Shown one piece after another: positions 1 through 6,359 of a stretch of DNA of 19,726 bases. Source of the DNA: an uncultured Collinsella sp. (GTDB lineage: Bacteria > Actinomycetota > Coriobacteriia > Coriobacteriales > Coriobacteriaceae); NCBI GenBank assembly GCA_900544385.1, contig UQVD01000036.1:1-19726 (forward strand), read 5' to 3'. The notes beneath the pieces are model-generated. The model did no database searches, was not told where the DNA came from, and saw nothing but the letters and a program-made list of their open reading frames with translations. The number at the start of each line of letters is the position of its first letter. The stretch's first letter is position 1. The position numbers and the translations under genes are program-made.

Positions 1-1
1 C

Positions 2-175
2 ATCGCCTTTGTGATTGGCGGATCGGACGGCGTGAGCGATGACGTGCGCGCACGAGCCGACGAGATGCTCAGCTTTGGACGCATTACCTTGCCGCATAAC
101 TTGGCGCGCGTGGTGCTGCTGGAGCAAATTTACCGCGCCTGCAAGATTAGCCGTGGCGAGCCGTATCACAAATAG
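2..175 (+). CDS. rlmH: RlmH, 23S rRNA (pseudouridine1915-N3)-methyltransferase, 3' part only
   Basis: This is the C-terminal 57 residues of a gene entering from the left, read in frame from base 2 and ending in TAG. RlmH uses S-adenosylmethionine to methylate pseudouridine 1915 in helix 69 of 23S rRNA in assembled ribosomes. Visible family features are the FVIGGSDG motif near the start of the fragment (SAM-binding loop of the SPOUT knot), LPHNLARVVLLEQIYRA (residues 34-50 of the fragment) and the conserved end RGEPYHK. The C-terminal tail is intact, so the gene is probably whole outside the window. No terminator follows. A small hairpin (CGGCA...TGCCG, 178-198) lies before proC but has no T-run, so readthrough into proC is possible. 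Confidence 0.93.
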   Translation: MAFVIGGSDGVSDDVRARADEMLSFGRITLPHNLARVVLLEQIYRACKISRGEPYHK

Positions 176-248
176 GTCGGCAATACGAAACAATGCCGTG
201 GGACAATAGCCTTCGTTTTGAAGAGCGTGTCTGAGAGGACTATGAGAT

Positions 249-1019
249 ATGAAGATTGGATTTGTCGGTTTTGGCAATATGGCGAGCGCTATGGCCGATG
301 GCTGGATCGCTGCCGGTGTGGCTGCGAGCGATATGTGCGCCTGCGCGGGCCACTACGACGCCTTGGTTGAGCGTTGTGAGACGCGTGGGATGGTTGCCTG
401 TCGTGATGCGGCGGAGGTTGTCGCTGCATCCGATATCGTGGTTGCTGCGGTCAAGCCGTACATGATCGAGAAGGTCTTCGCTCCGCTCAAGGACGCTCTA
501 GCCGACAAGGTTGTCCTTTCGGTCGCCTGGACTTGGGATAGCGCCAAGTGGGAGCAGGTCCTGCCGGGTGTCGCGCATATCTCGACGGTGCCCAACACGC
601 CGGTTTCGGTGGGCGAGGGCGTCATCGCCTGCGAGAAGTCCTCTACGCTCAACGGCGAGCAGCGTGCCGTGGTGCTCGACCTGCTCGGTAAGCTTGGCAC
701 TGTCGTCGAGCTCGACACGAGCCTGCTGTTTGTGGGCGGTACCGTGGGCGGTTGCGCACCGGCATTTGTCGCCATGGCGATCGAGGCCCTGGGCGACGCG
801 GCCGTCAAGCACGGTATCCCGCGCGCCGATGCCTATCGCATTGTGAGCCAGATGGTGCTGGGCACGGCAAAGCTGCAGCTTGCAACGGGGCAGCATCCTG
901 CGGCGATGAAGGATGCCGTATGCTCGCCCGGTGGTGCCACCATCAAGGGCGTCGTCGCGCTCGAGGACGCCGGCATGCGCAGCGCCCTGGTCAAGGCCAT
1001 CGACGCCACCCTCCAGTAA
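249..1019 (+). CDS. proC: Pyrroline-5-carboxylate reductase
   Basis: Cytoplasmic enzyme that reduces 1-pyrroline-5-carboxylate to L-proline with NAD(P)H, the last step of proline synthesis. The 256-residue product is close to the usual 260-280. The N-terminal dinucleotide-binding turn GFVGFGNMASA lies at residues 4-14, VAAVKP at 65-70, and the substrate-region motif TVPNTPVSVGEGV at 113-125. The C-terminal dimerisation domain carries the P5CR signature around residues 205-240 (GTAKL...SPGGATIKGVVALE). The ATG at 249 is preceded by AGAGGA (234-239) at good spacing. The gene lies 73 bp after rlmH and converges on the small minus-strand gene at 1177-1350, with a two-way terminator hairpin between them. 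The residues before position 4 are minimal, as is typical of this family. Confidence 0.95.
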   Translation: MKIGFVGFGNMASAMADGWIAAGVAASDMCACAGHYDALVERCETRGMVACRDAAEVVAASDIVVAAVKPYMIEKVFAPLKDALADKVVLSVAWTWDSAKWEQVLPGVAHISTVPNTPVSVGEGVIACEKSSTLNGEQRAVVLDLLGKLGTVVELDTSLLFVGGTVGGCAPAFVAMAIEALGDAAVKHGIPRADAYRIVSQMVLGTAKLQLATGQHPAAMKDAVCSPGGATIKGVVALEDAGMRSALVKAIDATLQ

Positions 1020-1032
1020 AACCCGCCATTTA

Positions 1033-1165
1033 GGGACAGGTTTATTTTGGCAGGTTTTTCCTGCGGTTTTGTTGCATGTACGAAAAGCGCCCCGCAACTG
1101 GCTCAATTCCAGTTGCGGGGCGCTTGCGTTTGCCCAGATAAAACCGACCAAAATAAGCCTGTCTC
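1033..1165. repeat. 133-bp inverted-repeat intergenic element
   Basis: An 18-nt arm at 1033-1050 (gggacaggtttattttgg) is matched in inverted orientation at 1148-1165 (ccaaaataagcctgtctc) with two differences. The interval carries a 15-bp perfect hairpin at 1087-1123. Just inside the left arm and just outside the right arm is the same TTTTGGCAGG string (1045-1054 and 1167-1176). The layout, with short terminal inverted repeats around a structured, non-coding core, is that of a small non-autonomous repeat or REP/MITE-like unit lodged between two convergent genes. Copies elsewhere in the genome cannot be checked from this window. Confidence 0.6.
1087..1123. terminator. Bidirectional intrinsic terminator hairpin between proC and the small membrane gene
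   Basis: A perfect 15-bp stem (1087-1101 with 1109-1123) closes a 7-nt loop (CTCAATT). It is preceded by AAAA on the plus strand, which gives TTTT after the stem for transcripts arriving from the right, and is followed by TTGCGTTT for transcripts from the left. It sits between the convergent proC and the 57-residue gene, so it can serve both. Confidence 0.75.
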
Positions 1166-1176
1166 TTTTTGGCAGG

Positions 1177-1350
1177 CTAGTCCCAGAAGCCGTCTTCTTC
1201 GTCCTCGGACTTGGGGCCACGGTCGACATACATCTTATGGGTGCGCTTCTCCATTACAAAGGCAAGAATCGCAAACAGTAGGATGCCGCCGGCGAAAAGG
1301 ATGGCAAAACCGGTGCGGGTGCCAAACAAAAAGGAAAAAACTGCGTCCAT
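1177..1350 (-). CDS. Small single-pass membrane protein, 57 residues, unknown function
   Basis: The frame begins with ATG (complement of 1348-1350) and ends in TAG (complement of 1177-1179). AGAAGG stands about 8 nt upstream (complement of 1357-1362), supporting the start. The product begins MDAVFSFLFGTR, has one hydrophobic helix at about residues 14-33 rich in Ala, Ile, Leu and Phe, then a basic stretch MEKRTHKMYVDRG (33-45) and a strongly acidic tail ending GFWD. The charge pattern suggests the basic and acidic tail is cytoplasmic. It is divergent from serS and convergent with proC. I do not recognise a family. A short frame with a proper ribosome-binding site, a plausible helix and a terminator at its end is probably a real gene, perhaps a protein that regulates a larger membrane complex, but that role is a guess. 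Confidence 0.75.
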   Translation of the reverse strand: MDAVFSFLFGTRTGFAILFAGGILLFAILAFVMEKRTHKMYVDRGPKSEDEEDGFWD

Positions 1351-1374
1351 TGGGTGCCTTCTTGCGTAGTTGGG

Positions 1375-1404
1375 TTGGGTCGTAAACGCTCATAAGTATA
1401 TACT
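1375..1404 (+). promoter_or_regulatory. Possible serS promoter
   Basis: TTGGGT (1375-1380) and TATACT (1399-1404) are separated by 18 nt and lie about 58 nt upstream of the serS ATG, in the gap shared with the divergent small gene. No T-box leader (specifier stem or TGGNACCGCG-like box) is visible. The -10 is good and the -35 weak. Confidence 0.35.
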
Positions 1405-1461
1405 TGCCCATACATGTACAAGGTTGCAACCTAAATGGAATGTATATCGCCGGAGGATCTA

Positions 1462-2745
1462 ATGCTTGATATCAAGTTTGTTCGCGAGAACCCCGATGCC
1501 ATCGATACCGCCATGGCAAATCGCCAGACGTCTTGGGATCGCGAGAAGTTCTTTGAACTCGACGACGAGCGCCGTGCCGTCATCACCGAGGTCGAGGAGC
1601 TCCAGGCCACGCGTAACGCCGAGTCCAAGAAGATTGGCGCCCTGATGAAGGAGGGCAAGAAGGACGAGGCCGAGGCCGCCAAGGAGGCCGTGCGCGCCGT
1701 CAACGAGAAGATTGACGGTCTGGCCGAGCGCCGCACCGCTCTCGAGCAGGAGCAGTACGACTTTATGGCTCACCTTCCCAACATCCCTTGCGAGGCCACG
1801 CCGTACGGCAAGGATGAGGACGAGAACATCGAGCGCCGTTGTTGGGGCACCCCGCGCGAGTTCGACTTCGACTTTAAGCCGCACTGGGACCTGGGCACCG
1901 ACCTCGACATCCTCGATTTCGAGCGCGGCAACAAGCTCTCCGGCAGCCGCTTTACCGTTCTCGGTGGCGCCGGCGCCCGTCTTGAGCGCGCCCTCATCAA
2001 CTTCTTCCTTGACACGCACACCAGCCGTGGCTTTAAGGAGTGGTGGCCGCCCATCGTCGTCAAGCGTCAGACCATGTTTGGCACGGGTCAGCTGCCCAAG
2101 TTCGAGGACGACGCCTATCACGTCTCGGGCGACAACTTCCTGATCCCCACCGCCGAGGTCGTGCTTACCAACCTGCACGCCGGCGAGGTTCTCGATGCTG
2201 ATACCCTGCCGCGCCGCTACACCGCCTTCACCCCCTGCTTCCGCGAGGAGGCCGGCTCCGCTGGTCGCGACACCCGCGGCATCATCCGCCAGCACGAGTT
2301 CGACAAGGTCGAGATGGTCAAGTTTGCCAAGCCGGAGGAGTCCGACGAGGAGCTCGAGAGCATGACCGCCGAGGCCGAGTTCCTGCTTCAGCAGCTGGGC
2401 CTTCCGTATCGCGTGATTAGCCTGTGCACCGGCGACCTGGGCTTCTCTGCCCGTCAGACCTACGACATCGAGGTCTGGCTGCCGAGCTATAACGCCTACA
2501 AGGAGATCAGCTCCTGCTCTAACTGCGGCGATTTCCAGGCCCGTCGCGCCAACATCAAGTATCGCGACCCCGAGAACTTCAAGGGCTCGCGCTACCTGCA
2601 CACCCTCAACGGTTCCGGCCTGCCGGCTGGCCGCACCATGGCCGCCATTCTGGAGAACTACCAGAACGCCGACGGCACCATCACGGTCCCCGAGGTTCTT
2701 CGTCCTTACATGGGCGGCCTCGAGAAGATCGAGCCGGTTGCGTAG
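1462..2745 (+). CDS. serS: Seryl-tRNA synthetase
   Basis: Class II aminoacyl-tRNA synthetase that charges tRNA-Ser with serine through seryl-adenylate in the cytoplasm. The product has 427 residues, the normal length. Residues 1-105 form the long helical-hairpin arm that binds the tRNA variable arm. The catalytic core shows motif 2 at about 256-285 (FTPCFREEAGSAGRDTRG) and motif 3 at 381-392 (TLNGSGLPAGRT), and ends PYMGGLEKI. An in-frame ATG exists at 1435, but the ATG at 1462 is chosen because GGAGGA (1452-1457) precedes it and MLDIKFVRENPD is the usual SerRS start. It is transcribed alone and ends in a strong terminator. Its substrate tRNA-Ser(GCU) is encoded 3.6 kb downstream. Confidence 0.97.
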   Translation: MLDIKFVRENPDAIDTAMANRQTSWDREKFFELDDERRAVITEVEELQATRNAESKKIGALMKEGKKDEAEAAKEAVRAVNEKIDGLAERRTALEQEQYDFMAHLPNIPCEATPYGKDEDENIERRCWGTPREFDFDFKPHWDLGTDLDILDFERGNKLSGSRFTVLGGAGARLERALINFFLDTHTSRGFKEWWPPIVVKRQTMFGTGQLPKFEDDAYHVSGDNFLIPTAEVVLTNLHAGEVLDADTLPRRYTAFTPCFREEAGSAGRDTRGIIRQHEFDKVEMVKFAKPEESDEELESMTAEAEFLLQQLGLPYRVISLCTGDLGFSARQTYDIEVWLPSYNAYKEISSCSNCGDFQARRANIKYRDPENFKGSRYLHTLNGSGLPAGRTMAAILENYQNADGTITVPEVLRPYMGGLEKIEPVA

Positions 2746-2767
2746 GTTGCCTGCATAAGCGATTTGC

Positions 2768-2797
2768 AAGGGCGCTCCTTTCTGGGGCGCCCTTTTT
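2768..2797 (+). terminator. Intrinsic terminator of serS
   Basis: AAGGGCGCTCC (2768-2778) pairs with GGGGCGCCCTT (2784-2794) with one G-T pair and a 5-nt loop, followed by TTT. It begins 23 nt after the serS stop codon. Confidence 0.85.
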
Positions 2798-2845
2798 GTG
2801 TGCGGAGCTTTACCATATCGCGCGGACAGCTCAATAGAAAACACA

Positions 2846-2859
2846 CGAACAAACGTTCT
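2846..2859 (+). promoter_or_regulatory. Candidate LexA (SOS) box upstream of the 125-residue gene
   Basis: CGAAC-AAAC-GTTCT matches the Gram-positive/actinobacterial LexA operator core GAAC-N4-GTTC exactly, plus one flanking consensus C. It is 60 nt upstream of the ATG at 2919. It is followed by a perfect 10-bp palindrome CTGTATACAG (2859-2868) and a possible -10 TTAAAT (2890-2895). The eight fixed bases would be expected by chance roughly once in 65 kb, so position near a promoter is the main support. Confidence 0.5.
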
Positions 2860-2918
2860 GTATACAGGCATCCACCTGCTATTCTTTTGTTAAATAGAAG
2901 CGAGAGGAAGGGGATGCG

Positions 2919-3296
2919 ATGGAGCTGTTTGATGATCGGGTGGTTTTGTTTGAGAGCGACGAGGGCGGGGAGTACCTGCTTGTAACGTGTGAGCCGTCTG
3001 GCATGGGCGGCCTGGTGGTTCGGCAGACGAGTGAGGGTCCGTTGACACAATGGTGCTTTGAGGAGTCGCCGCATGTGGTCGAGACGTTTGTGGCGCACGA
3101 GGGGCTTGTGGCGCTGGAGCAATTCTATGGAGTTGGGACTTCCAACCAGGTCGCGCGCATGCTGAGTATCTCGTTTGCCGATTATGATTGTGCCCAGCGG
3201 GTGAGATCGCTCCTGAGGGAACTTGATGCCAAGTTCGACGTGATCGAAAAGCCAATCGATCGTACGGGGAACAGTGGTATATGCGGAGCAGCATGA
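2919..3296 (+). CDS. Hypothetical protein, 125 residues, possibly SOS-regulated
   Basis: The ATG at 2919 follows a strong purine-rich site AGAGGAAGGGG (2903-2913). The product is acidic in its first half, with no signal peptide or membrane helix. It starts MELFDDRVVLFESDEGGEYLLV, which reads as short beta strands, and has a probable helical part around residues 85-110 (FADYDCAQRVRSLLRELDAKFDVIEKP). The last residues (TGNSGICGAA) look disordered. I recognise no family. It is a single-gene unit between the serS terminator and the tRNA-Arg promoter, with a candidate LexA box upstream, so expression during DNA damage is possible. The tRNA-Arg promoter begins only 37 nt after its stop codon. Confidence 0.75.
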   Translation: MELFDDRVVLFESDEGGEYLLVTCEPSGMGGLVVRQTSEGPLTQWCFEESPHVVETFVAHEGLVALEQFYGVGTSNQVARMLSISFADYDCAQRVRSLLRELDAKFDVIEKPIDRTGNSGICGAA

Positions 3297-3332
3297 CAAA
3301 ACTGCGTTCCACAAAAAAGTTTGAGATTGTGC

Positions 3333-3362
3333 TTGACTCCAATAAGCCAAAGTGGTTTTATA
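3333..3362 (+). promoter_or_regulatory. Promoter of tRNA-Arg
   Basis: TTGACT (3333-3338) and TTTATA (3357-3362) lie 18 nt apart, placing the transcription start a few bases before the mature tRNA 5' end at 3374. This is the usual short-leader layout of a tRNA gene. Confidence 0.6.
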
Positions 3363-3373
3363 TGTCTTGCGCT

Positions 3374-3450
3374 GCGGCGTTACCTCAGCTGGATAGAGGG
3401 TCTGACTACGAATCAGAACGTCATAGGTTCGAATCCTATACGCCGCACCA
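3374..3450 (+). tRNA. tRNA-Arg (anticodon ACG)
   Basis: A 77-nt cloverleaf. The acceptor stem GCGGCGT (3374-3380) pairs with ACGCCGC (3440-3446), the discriminator is A, and CCA is encoded (3448-3450). The anticodon arm TCTGA-CTACGAA-TCAGA gives anticodon ACG, which is edited to ICG in bacteria and reads CGU, CGC and CGA. The T-arm is ATAGG-TTCGAAT-CCTAT. It is a single-gene unit with its own promoter and terminator. The last 20 nt (3431-3450) occur again at 3621-3640 without the rest of the tRNA. Confidence 0.97.
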
Positions 3451-3461
3451 ATTGAAATCGA

Positions 3462-3490
3462 AAGCCTCCGGCAACGGGGGCTTTTCTTTT
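3462..3490 (+). terminator. Terminator of tRNA-Arg
   Basis: AAGCCTCC (3462-3469) pairs with GGGGGCTT (3476-3483) around loop GGCAAC, with one G-T pair, followed by TTCTTTT. It begins 12 nt after the CCA end. Confidence 0.8.
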
Positions 3491-3539
3491 ACGTCGGCAC
3501 TGCATGGATTCGAACCTCGGTCGAGGCGCGGGCGTAAAG

Positions 3540-3621
3540 AAAACGCGGAGCGTTTTAGCCCGCGGGCGAGCACGCCGGCAGGTGGGCGAAGCCGGTGCGG
3601 ATCCGCGCAGCGGATGCGCGG
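3540..3621. repeat. 81-bp block of consecutive hairpins between the two tRNA-tail copies
   Basis: Four self-complementary units follow each other. AAAACGC-GGA-GCGTTTT is at 3540-3556. The perfect palindrome GCCCGCGGGC is at 3558-3567. An imperfect stem CCGGC...GCCGG spans about 3574-3595. CCGCGCA-loop-TGCGCGG is at 3603-3621 and overlaps the palindrome GCGGATCCGC (3597-3606). There is no start codon with a ribosome-binding site, so the frames through it are not genes. It resembles a composite REP-like element. Confidence 0.6.
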
Positions 3622-3650
3622 AATCCTATACGCCGCACCAATTGAACTTG

Positions 3651-3679
3651 AAGCCTCCGGCAACGGGGGCTTTTCTTTT
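3651..3679 (+). terminator. Second copy of the tRNA-Arg terminator
   Basis: AAGCCTCC (3651-3658) and GGGGGCTT (3665-3672) with loop GGCAAC are followed by TTCTTTT, identical in core to the hairpin at 3462-3490. It follows a truncated tRNA tail and would only act on readthrough transcripts. Confidence 0.7.
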
Positions 3680-3825
3680 ATGCCGCCGCTGCATGGATTC
3701 GAACCTCGGTCGAGGCGCAGGCGTAAAGCGGACTATTTCCTGTCGACTCGTGTAAGATTTCGAGTAGTTGTCGCGGCCCATCCGTGACCACTCCTTCTTC
3801 AAGCGACCGATCAGGGTGATACTTC

Positions 3826-6267
3826 GTGGCAGAGCGTCCGACATACAAGCTCAGGTTTCTCGATCCCAAGAAGCGCTTTCCGGCGATGCCCGAGCAGCCT
3901 GCGGGGCGCTCATATGGCGTGGTCTGGAAACTCTTTGGCGAGGACCAGCATGAATCTTGTTATGTCGTCGAATTCGTTGGCAAAAGCCATGTGTCGCTTT
4001 TGGGCTACGTAAGCGTTTCGGGTGAGGTGTACAAGGTGGACCGCCCCGTTAGCGAGGCTCCGCTGCCCAACGATCCCGACATGGAGCTGGTCCTTGACGA
4101 GTCGGATTCCAGTATTGGTGAGATTATGGTAAGGGAAGCCAACGGTGCAATGCGTACGTGTGCGCAAACTGCCGGCTCTCCCGAAGGCCCCATGCGCGAG
4201 CAGTCCGACCACGAGACATGGAATTCGACCCGCGCCCTTCCTTACGGCGAGTTCATGGCCTCGATGTTCTTGCGCTACGTGATATTTGCCAACTCCGAAA
4301 GCGCTATTGCGAACACGGCGGGCGTCGACGGTCTCGATGCGGACATGCAAAACGTTGTCGACAAAATAAAGCTCGTAAAGTTGCCCGAGCCGGTCGAGGT
4401 GTTTTTGGGCTTTAACACGGCACCGCTACCTGACGCTATCGAGACGCTGCTTTACCGCGTTGACCATGCCGAGAATCCGAGCGGTATCGAGCGTTATGCG
4501 GCCGCCCTTATGAGCGAGGTCGACTTGCCCCGACTGCGCACCATCGCCGCCAAGTCCGAGATGAGCCTGGCTCGCATCGATCGCTCAAAGCTTTTCTATC
4601 TCAATTTTGATCGTAGCCTGCTGGACCAGGACGAGATTGACATGCTGCTTGCCATCGAGTGCCGTCTCAACCGCCTCTCTGGCATCCTCGAGCGCATCGG
4701 GGCCGGATTGGTCCCTACGGCATCCTCGCCGAGCCTTGAGGGCTGCGCGCTCTTTGATGCGTGGCATATCGCCAAGACGACCAACGATGTTCCCCGACTG
4801 CTCGATACGGCTTCGAGCGATAACCCGTGGGGCAAGCCGGGTACGGTGGCTTGCCAGCCGGGCGGCGAGTGGGACGTGCGCACCCGTTTTGCGCGAATCG
4901 TTGAGGCGCTCAACGTGGTCACGCGGCTCGACTATACCTATCGGGCAAACGTTGCCGAGGGGATTATGCTCGTTCGGTTTGGGCAGTCTGTCGTTGATGC
5001 CATGCCGCAACGTGAATACGACGCTCAAGATGACGCTTGGCGCGAGCTGGACGAGGGCACGCGCGCGATCTGGGGCGCGGAGCACGATGCACGTGTGGCG
5101 CTCACGCTTGCGGCGGCGTGTTTTGCCGCGGGCACCTGCATCACGCGCTGCTATGTGCAGATTGCTGCTCCCGACAGTGAGCAGGGCGAGCGCGTTGTCG
5201 CAACGTATTTCTTTGGGCGCGCGGCCTATCTGGCCGATTGCGTGCCTGTCGCCAAGGATCTTGAGAGCATGGACATGGACGATATGCCGTGCAAGCGTGT
5301 ACTTGAGGCGTATGAGTCAACTGCTCCGGAGACGATTGAACCTGCGGAGGTTCATGCTCGTCCGCGTGATGACCATCGCACGCTTCCGCCGGCGCTGCGC
5401 GATTTGCTGCTTGCCGATACGGCTGACGAGTTGGAGGTCATGGAAGAGGACGACGACCCATACGTGGCCCGTGTTGTTGAATTGCGCGAGCAGGCAAAAG
5501 TCGACCGTACAGGTGCTTTTGAAGGCTTTTCCCGTCTTGTTGAGGAGTTGGAGGCTAAGTGCGCCGTCGCCGAGCTTTTGGCGACAGGTCCGGTTCAAAC
5601 GCAGTTTTGCGATAACCAGCTGGTGCGCATGGTGCTACCGGTGTTGGAAGAAGACCGCTCTGTGCGAATCCTTCGTGCGCCTGATGCGTTGTACTTTGCC
5701 CAGCACGAGATCTGCAGCTTTTACGCCGAGCAAGAGGACTTTGAACGAGCGCTGCCCGAGGTGCGCCATCTTTACGATCTGGCGCGCTCGTCCATGCAAT
5801 CGCACTTTGCGCTCATCAACGTTCTTGCGCGTCTGGAGCGCTTTGACGAGATTATCGAGGTGGCGCGCCACGGCCTACGTATTGCCAGCGATCGTTCTGC
5901 AATCGGCTACCTGTTCTATCGCTTGGCGTTTGCCTATTGGAACTGCGATCAGCTCGACCTGGCGCTGGCTTGTTACCGTCTGGTGCCGCGCGGTGAGGAA
6001 TCGGGCAGCAGCGCGCTGGAAGAAATGCAGGGCCTTATGAACGAGATGGGCGTCAGCGAGCCTCCGACGTTCGAGGAAGCGGTCGAGACTATCCGCAAGG
6101 CTGGACTTGAGTTGCCGCCAGTGTCCGCCGTGACGAATCAGCTTGCAGATGCCGCTGTTCAACTAGTCGACAACGGCTTCTTTTTCCTGGCACGCGGTTG
6201 CATCTTCCAAATGTGGCGCACCATGGGCAACGACGAGCTCGGCTCCCTCAACCGCTCGCTGGGGTAG
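3826..6267 (+). CDS. Large soluble protein with C-terminal TPR-like helices, unknown function (813 residues)
   Basis: The frame starts with GTG at 3826, preceded by AGGGTGA (3813-3819) at good spacing, and ends TAG at 6265-6267. No signal peptide or membrane segment is visible. Residues 1-75 look like a beta-rich domain (YGVVWKLFG, CYVVEFVGKSHVSLLGYVSVSGEVYKVDR). Residues 140-300 and 350-440 look largely helical. Residues 520-560 form an acidic linker with a run of Glu and Asp near 535-545. Residues 620-725 contain paired amphipathic helices of TPR type (ALYFAQHEICSFYAEQEDFERAL, FALINVLARLERFDEIIEVARHGL, YLFYRLAFAYWNCDQLDLALACYRLV). TPR repeats usually bind partner proteins. The gene stands alone between the duplicated tRNA-Arg tail and tRNA-Ser. 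I do not recognise its family or activity. No catalytic motif stands out. Confidence 0.85.
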   Translation: MAERPTYKLRFLDPKKRFPAMPEQPAGRSYGVVWKLFGEDQHESCYVVEFVGKSHVSLLGYVSVSGEVYKVDRPVSEAPLPNDPDMELVLDESDSSIGEIMVREANGAMRTCAQTAGSPEGPMREQSDHETWNSTRALPYGEFMASMFLRYVIFANSESAIANTAGVDGLDADMQNVVDKIKLVKLPEPVEVFLGFNTAPLPDAIETLLYRVDHAENPSGIERYAAALMSEVDLPRLRTIAAKSEMSLARIDRSKLFYLNFDRSLLDQDEIDMLLAIECRLNRLSGILERIGAGLVPTASSPSLEGCALFDAWHIAKTTNDVPRLLDTASSDNPWGKPGTVACQPGGEWDVRTRFARIVEALNVVTRLDYTYRANVAEGIMLVRFGQSVVDAMPQREYDAQDDAWRELDEGTRAIWGAEHDARVALTLAAACFAAGTCITRCYVQIAAPDSEQGERVVATYFFGRAAYLADCVPVAKDLESMDMDDMPCKRVLEAYESTAPETIEPAEVHARPRDDHRTLPPALRDLLLADTADELEVMEEDDDPYVARVVELREQAKVDRTGAFEGFSRLVEELEAKCAVAELLATGPVQTQFCDNQLVRMVLPVLEEDRSVRILRAPDALYFAQHEICSFYAEQEDFERALPEVRHLYDLARSSMQSHFALINVLARLERFDEIIEVARHGLRIASDRSAIGYLFYRLAFAYWNCDQLDLALACYRLVPRGEESGSSALEEMQGLMNEMGVSEPPTFEEAVETIRKAGLELPPVSAVTNQLADAAVQLVDNGFFFLARGCIFQMWRTMGNDELGSLNRSLG

Positions 6268-6276
6268 GCGAAGCTT

Positions 6277-6330
6277 CCAAGGAGGAAAGGATGCTAGGCA
6301 ATTAGAAAATTTCCTCTTGCCCATCCTTGG
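6277..6330 (+). other. Structured intergenic inverted repeat with a four-codon open frame
   Basis: CCAAGGA (6277-6283) is complementary to TCCTTGG (6324-6330), and GAGGAAA (6282-6288) to TTTCCTC (6310-6316), so the segment can fold into a long imperfect hairpin just after the 813-residue gene. Inside it, GGAGG (6281-6285) is followed at ideal spacing by ATG CTA GGC AAT TAG (6291-6305). There is no T-run after the stem. It may be a degenerate terminator or an RNA-processing site. The mini-frame is too short to claim as a gene. Confidence 0.4.
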
Positions 6331-6345
6331 CTGTTTGGTTACTAT
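6317..6345 (+). promoter_or_regulatory. Promoter of tRNA-Ser
   Basis: TTGCCC (6317-6322) and TACTAT (6340-6345) are separated by exactly 17 nt. The predicted start near 6352 leaves a leader of about 8 nt before the tRNA at 6360. Confidence 0.65.
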
Positions 6346-6359
6346 AGAACGGCTGTTAC

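Larger units (their letters stand above)
3431..3728 (+). repeat. Direct duplication of the tRNA-Arg 3' end, terminator and trailer
   Basis: Copy A (3431-3539) and copy B (3621-3728) start with the same 20 bases: the tRNA T-arm 3' half, acceptor 3' strand and CCA. Both continue through the same terminator, through ggattcgaacctcggtcgag, and through GCGTAAAG. They differ by a one-base deletion and about ten substitutions, clustered just after the CCA and just after the terminator. The 190-bp offset leaves an 81-bp hairpin block between them. A tRNA 3' end repeated in direct orientation is the pattern left at integrase attachment sites, but a tandem duplication gives the same picture. No integrase is present here. 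Confidence 0.85.

Noticed and set aside
1351..1461. T-box riboswitch upstream of serS
   Set aside because: The leader is too short and shows no T-box sequence or specifier stem.
1459..2871. 470-codon open frame antisense to serS
   Set aside because: Produced by GC-rich third codon positions of serS. The product is low-complexity Leu/Val/Gly-rich, has no ribosome-binding site and no family features.
3621..3640. A second tRNA-Arg gene
   Set aside because: Only the last 20 nt are present; the 5' acceptor strand, D-arm and anticodon arm are missing.
3431..3728. CRISPR array at the tRNA-Arg locus
   Set aside because: Only two long diverged repeats with a single palindromic spacer, explained by tRNA-tail duplication; no cas genes in the window.
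3281..3787. 168-codon plus-strand frame over tRNA-Arg and the repeat
   Set aside because: It reads through the tRNA, the terminator and the duplicated tail. The GFEP and DSN strings are the translation of inverted T-arm sequence.
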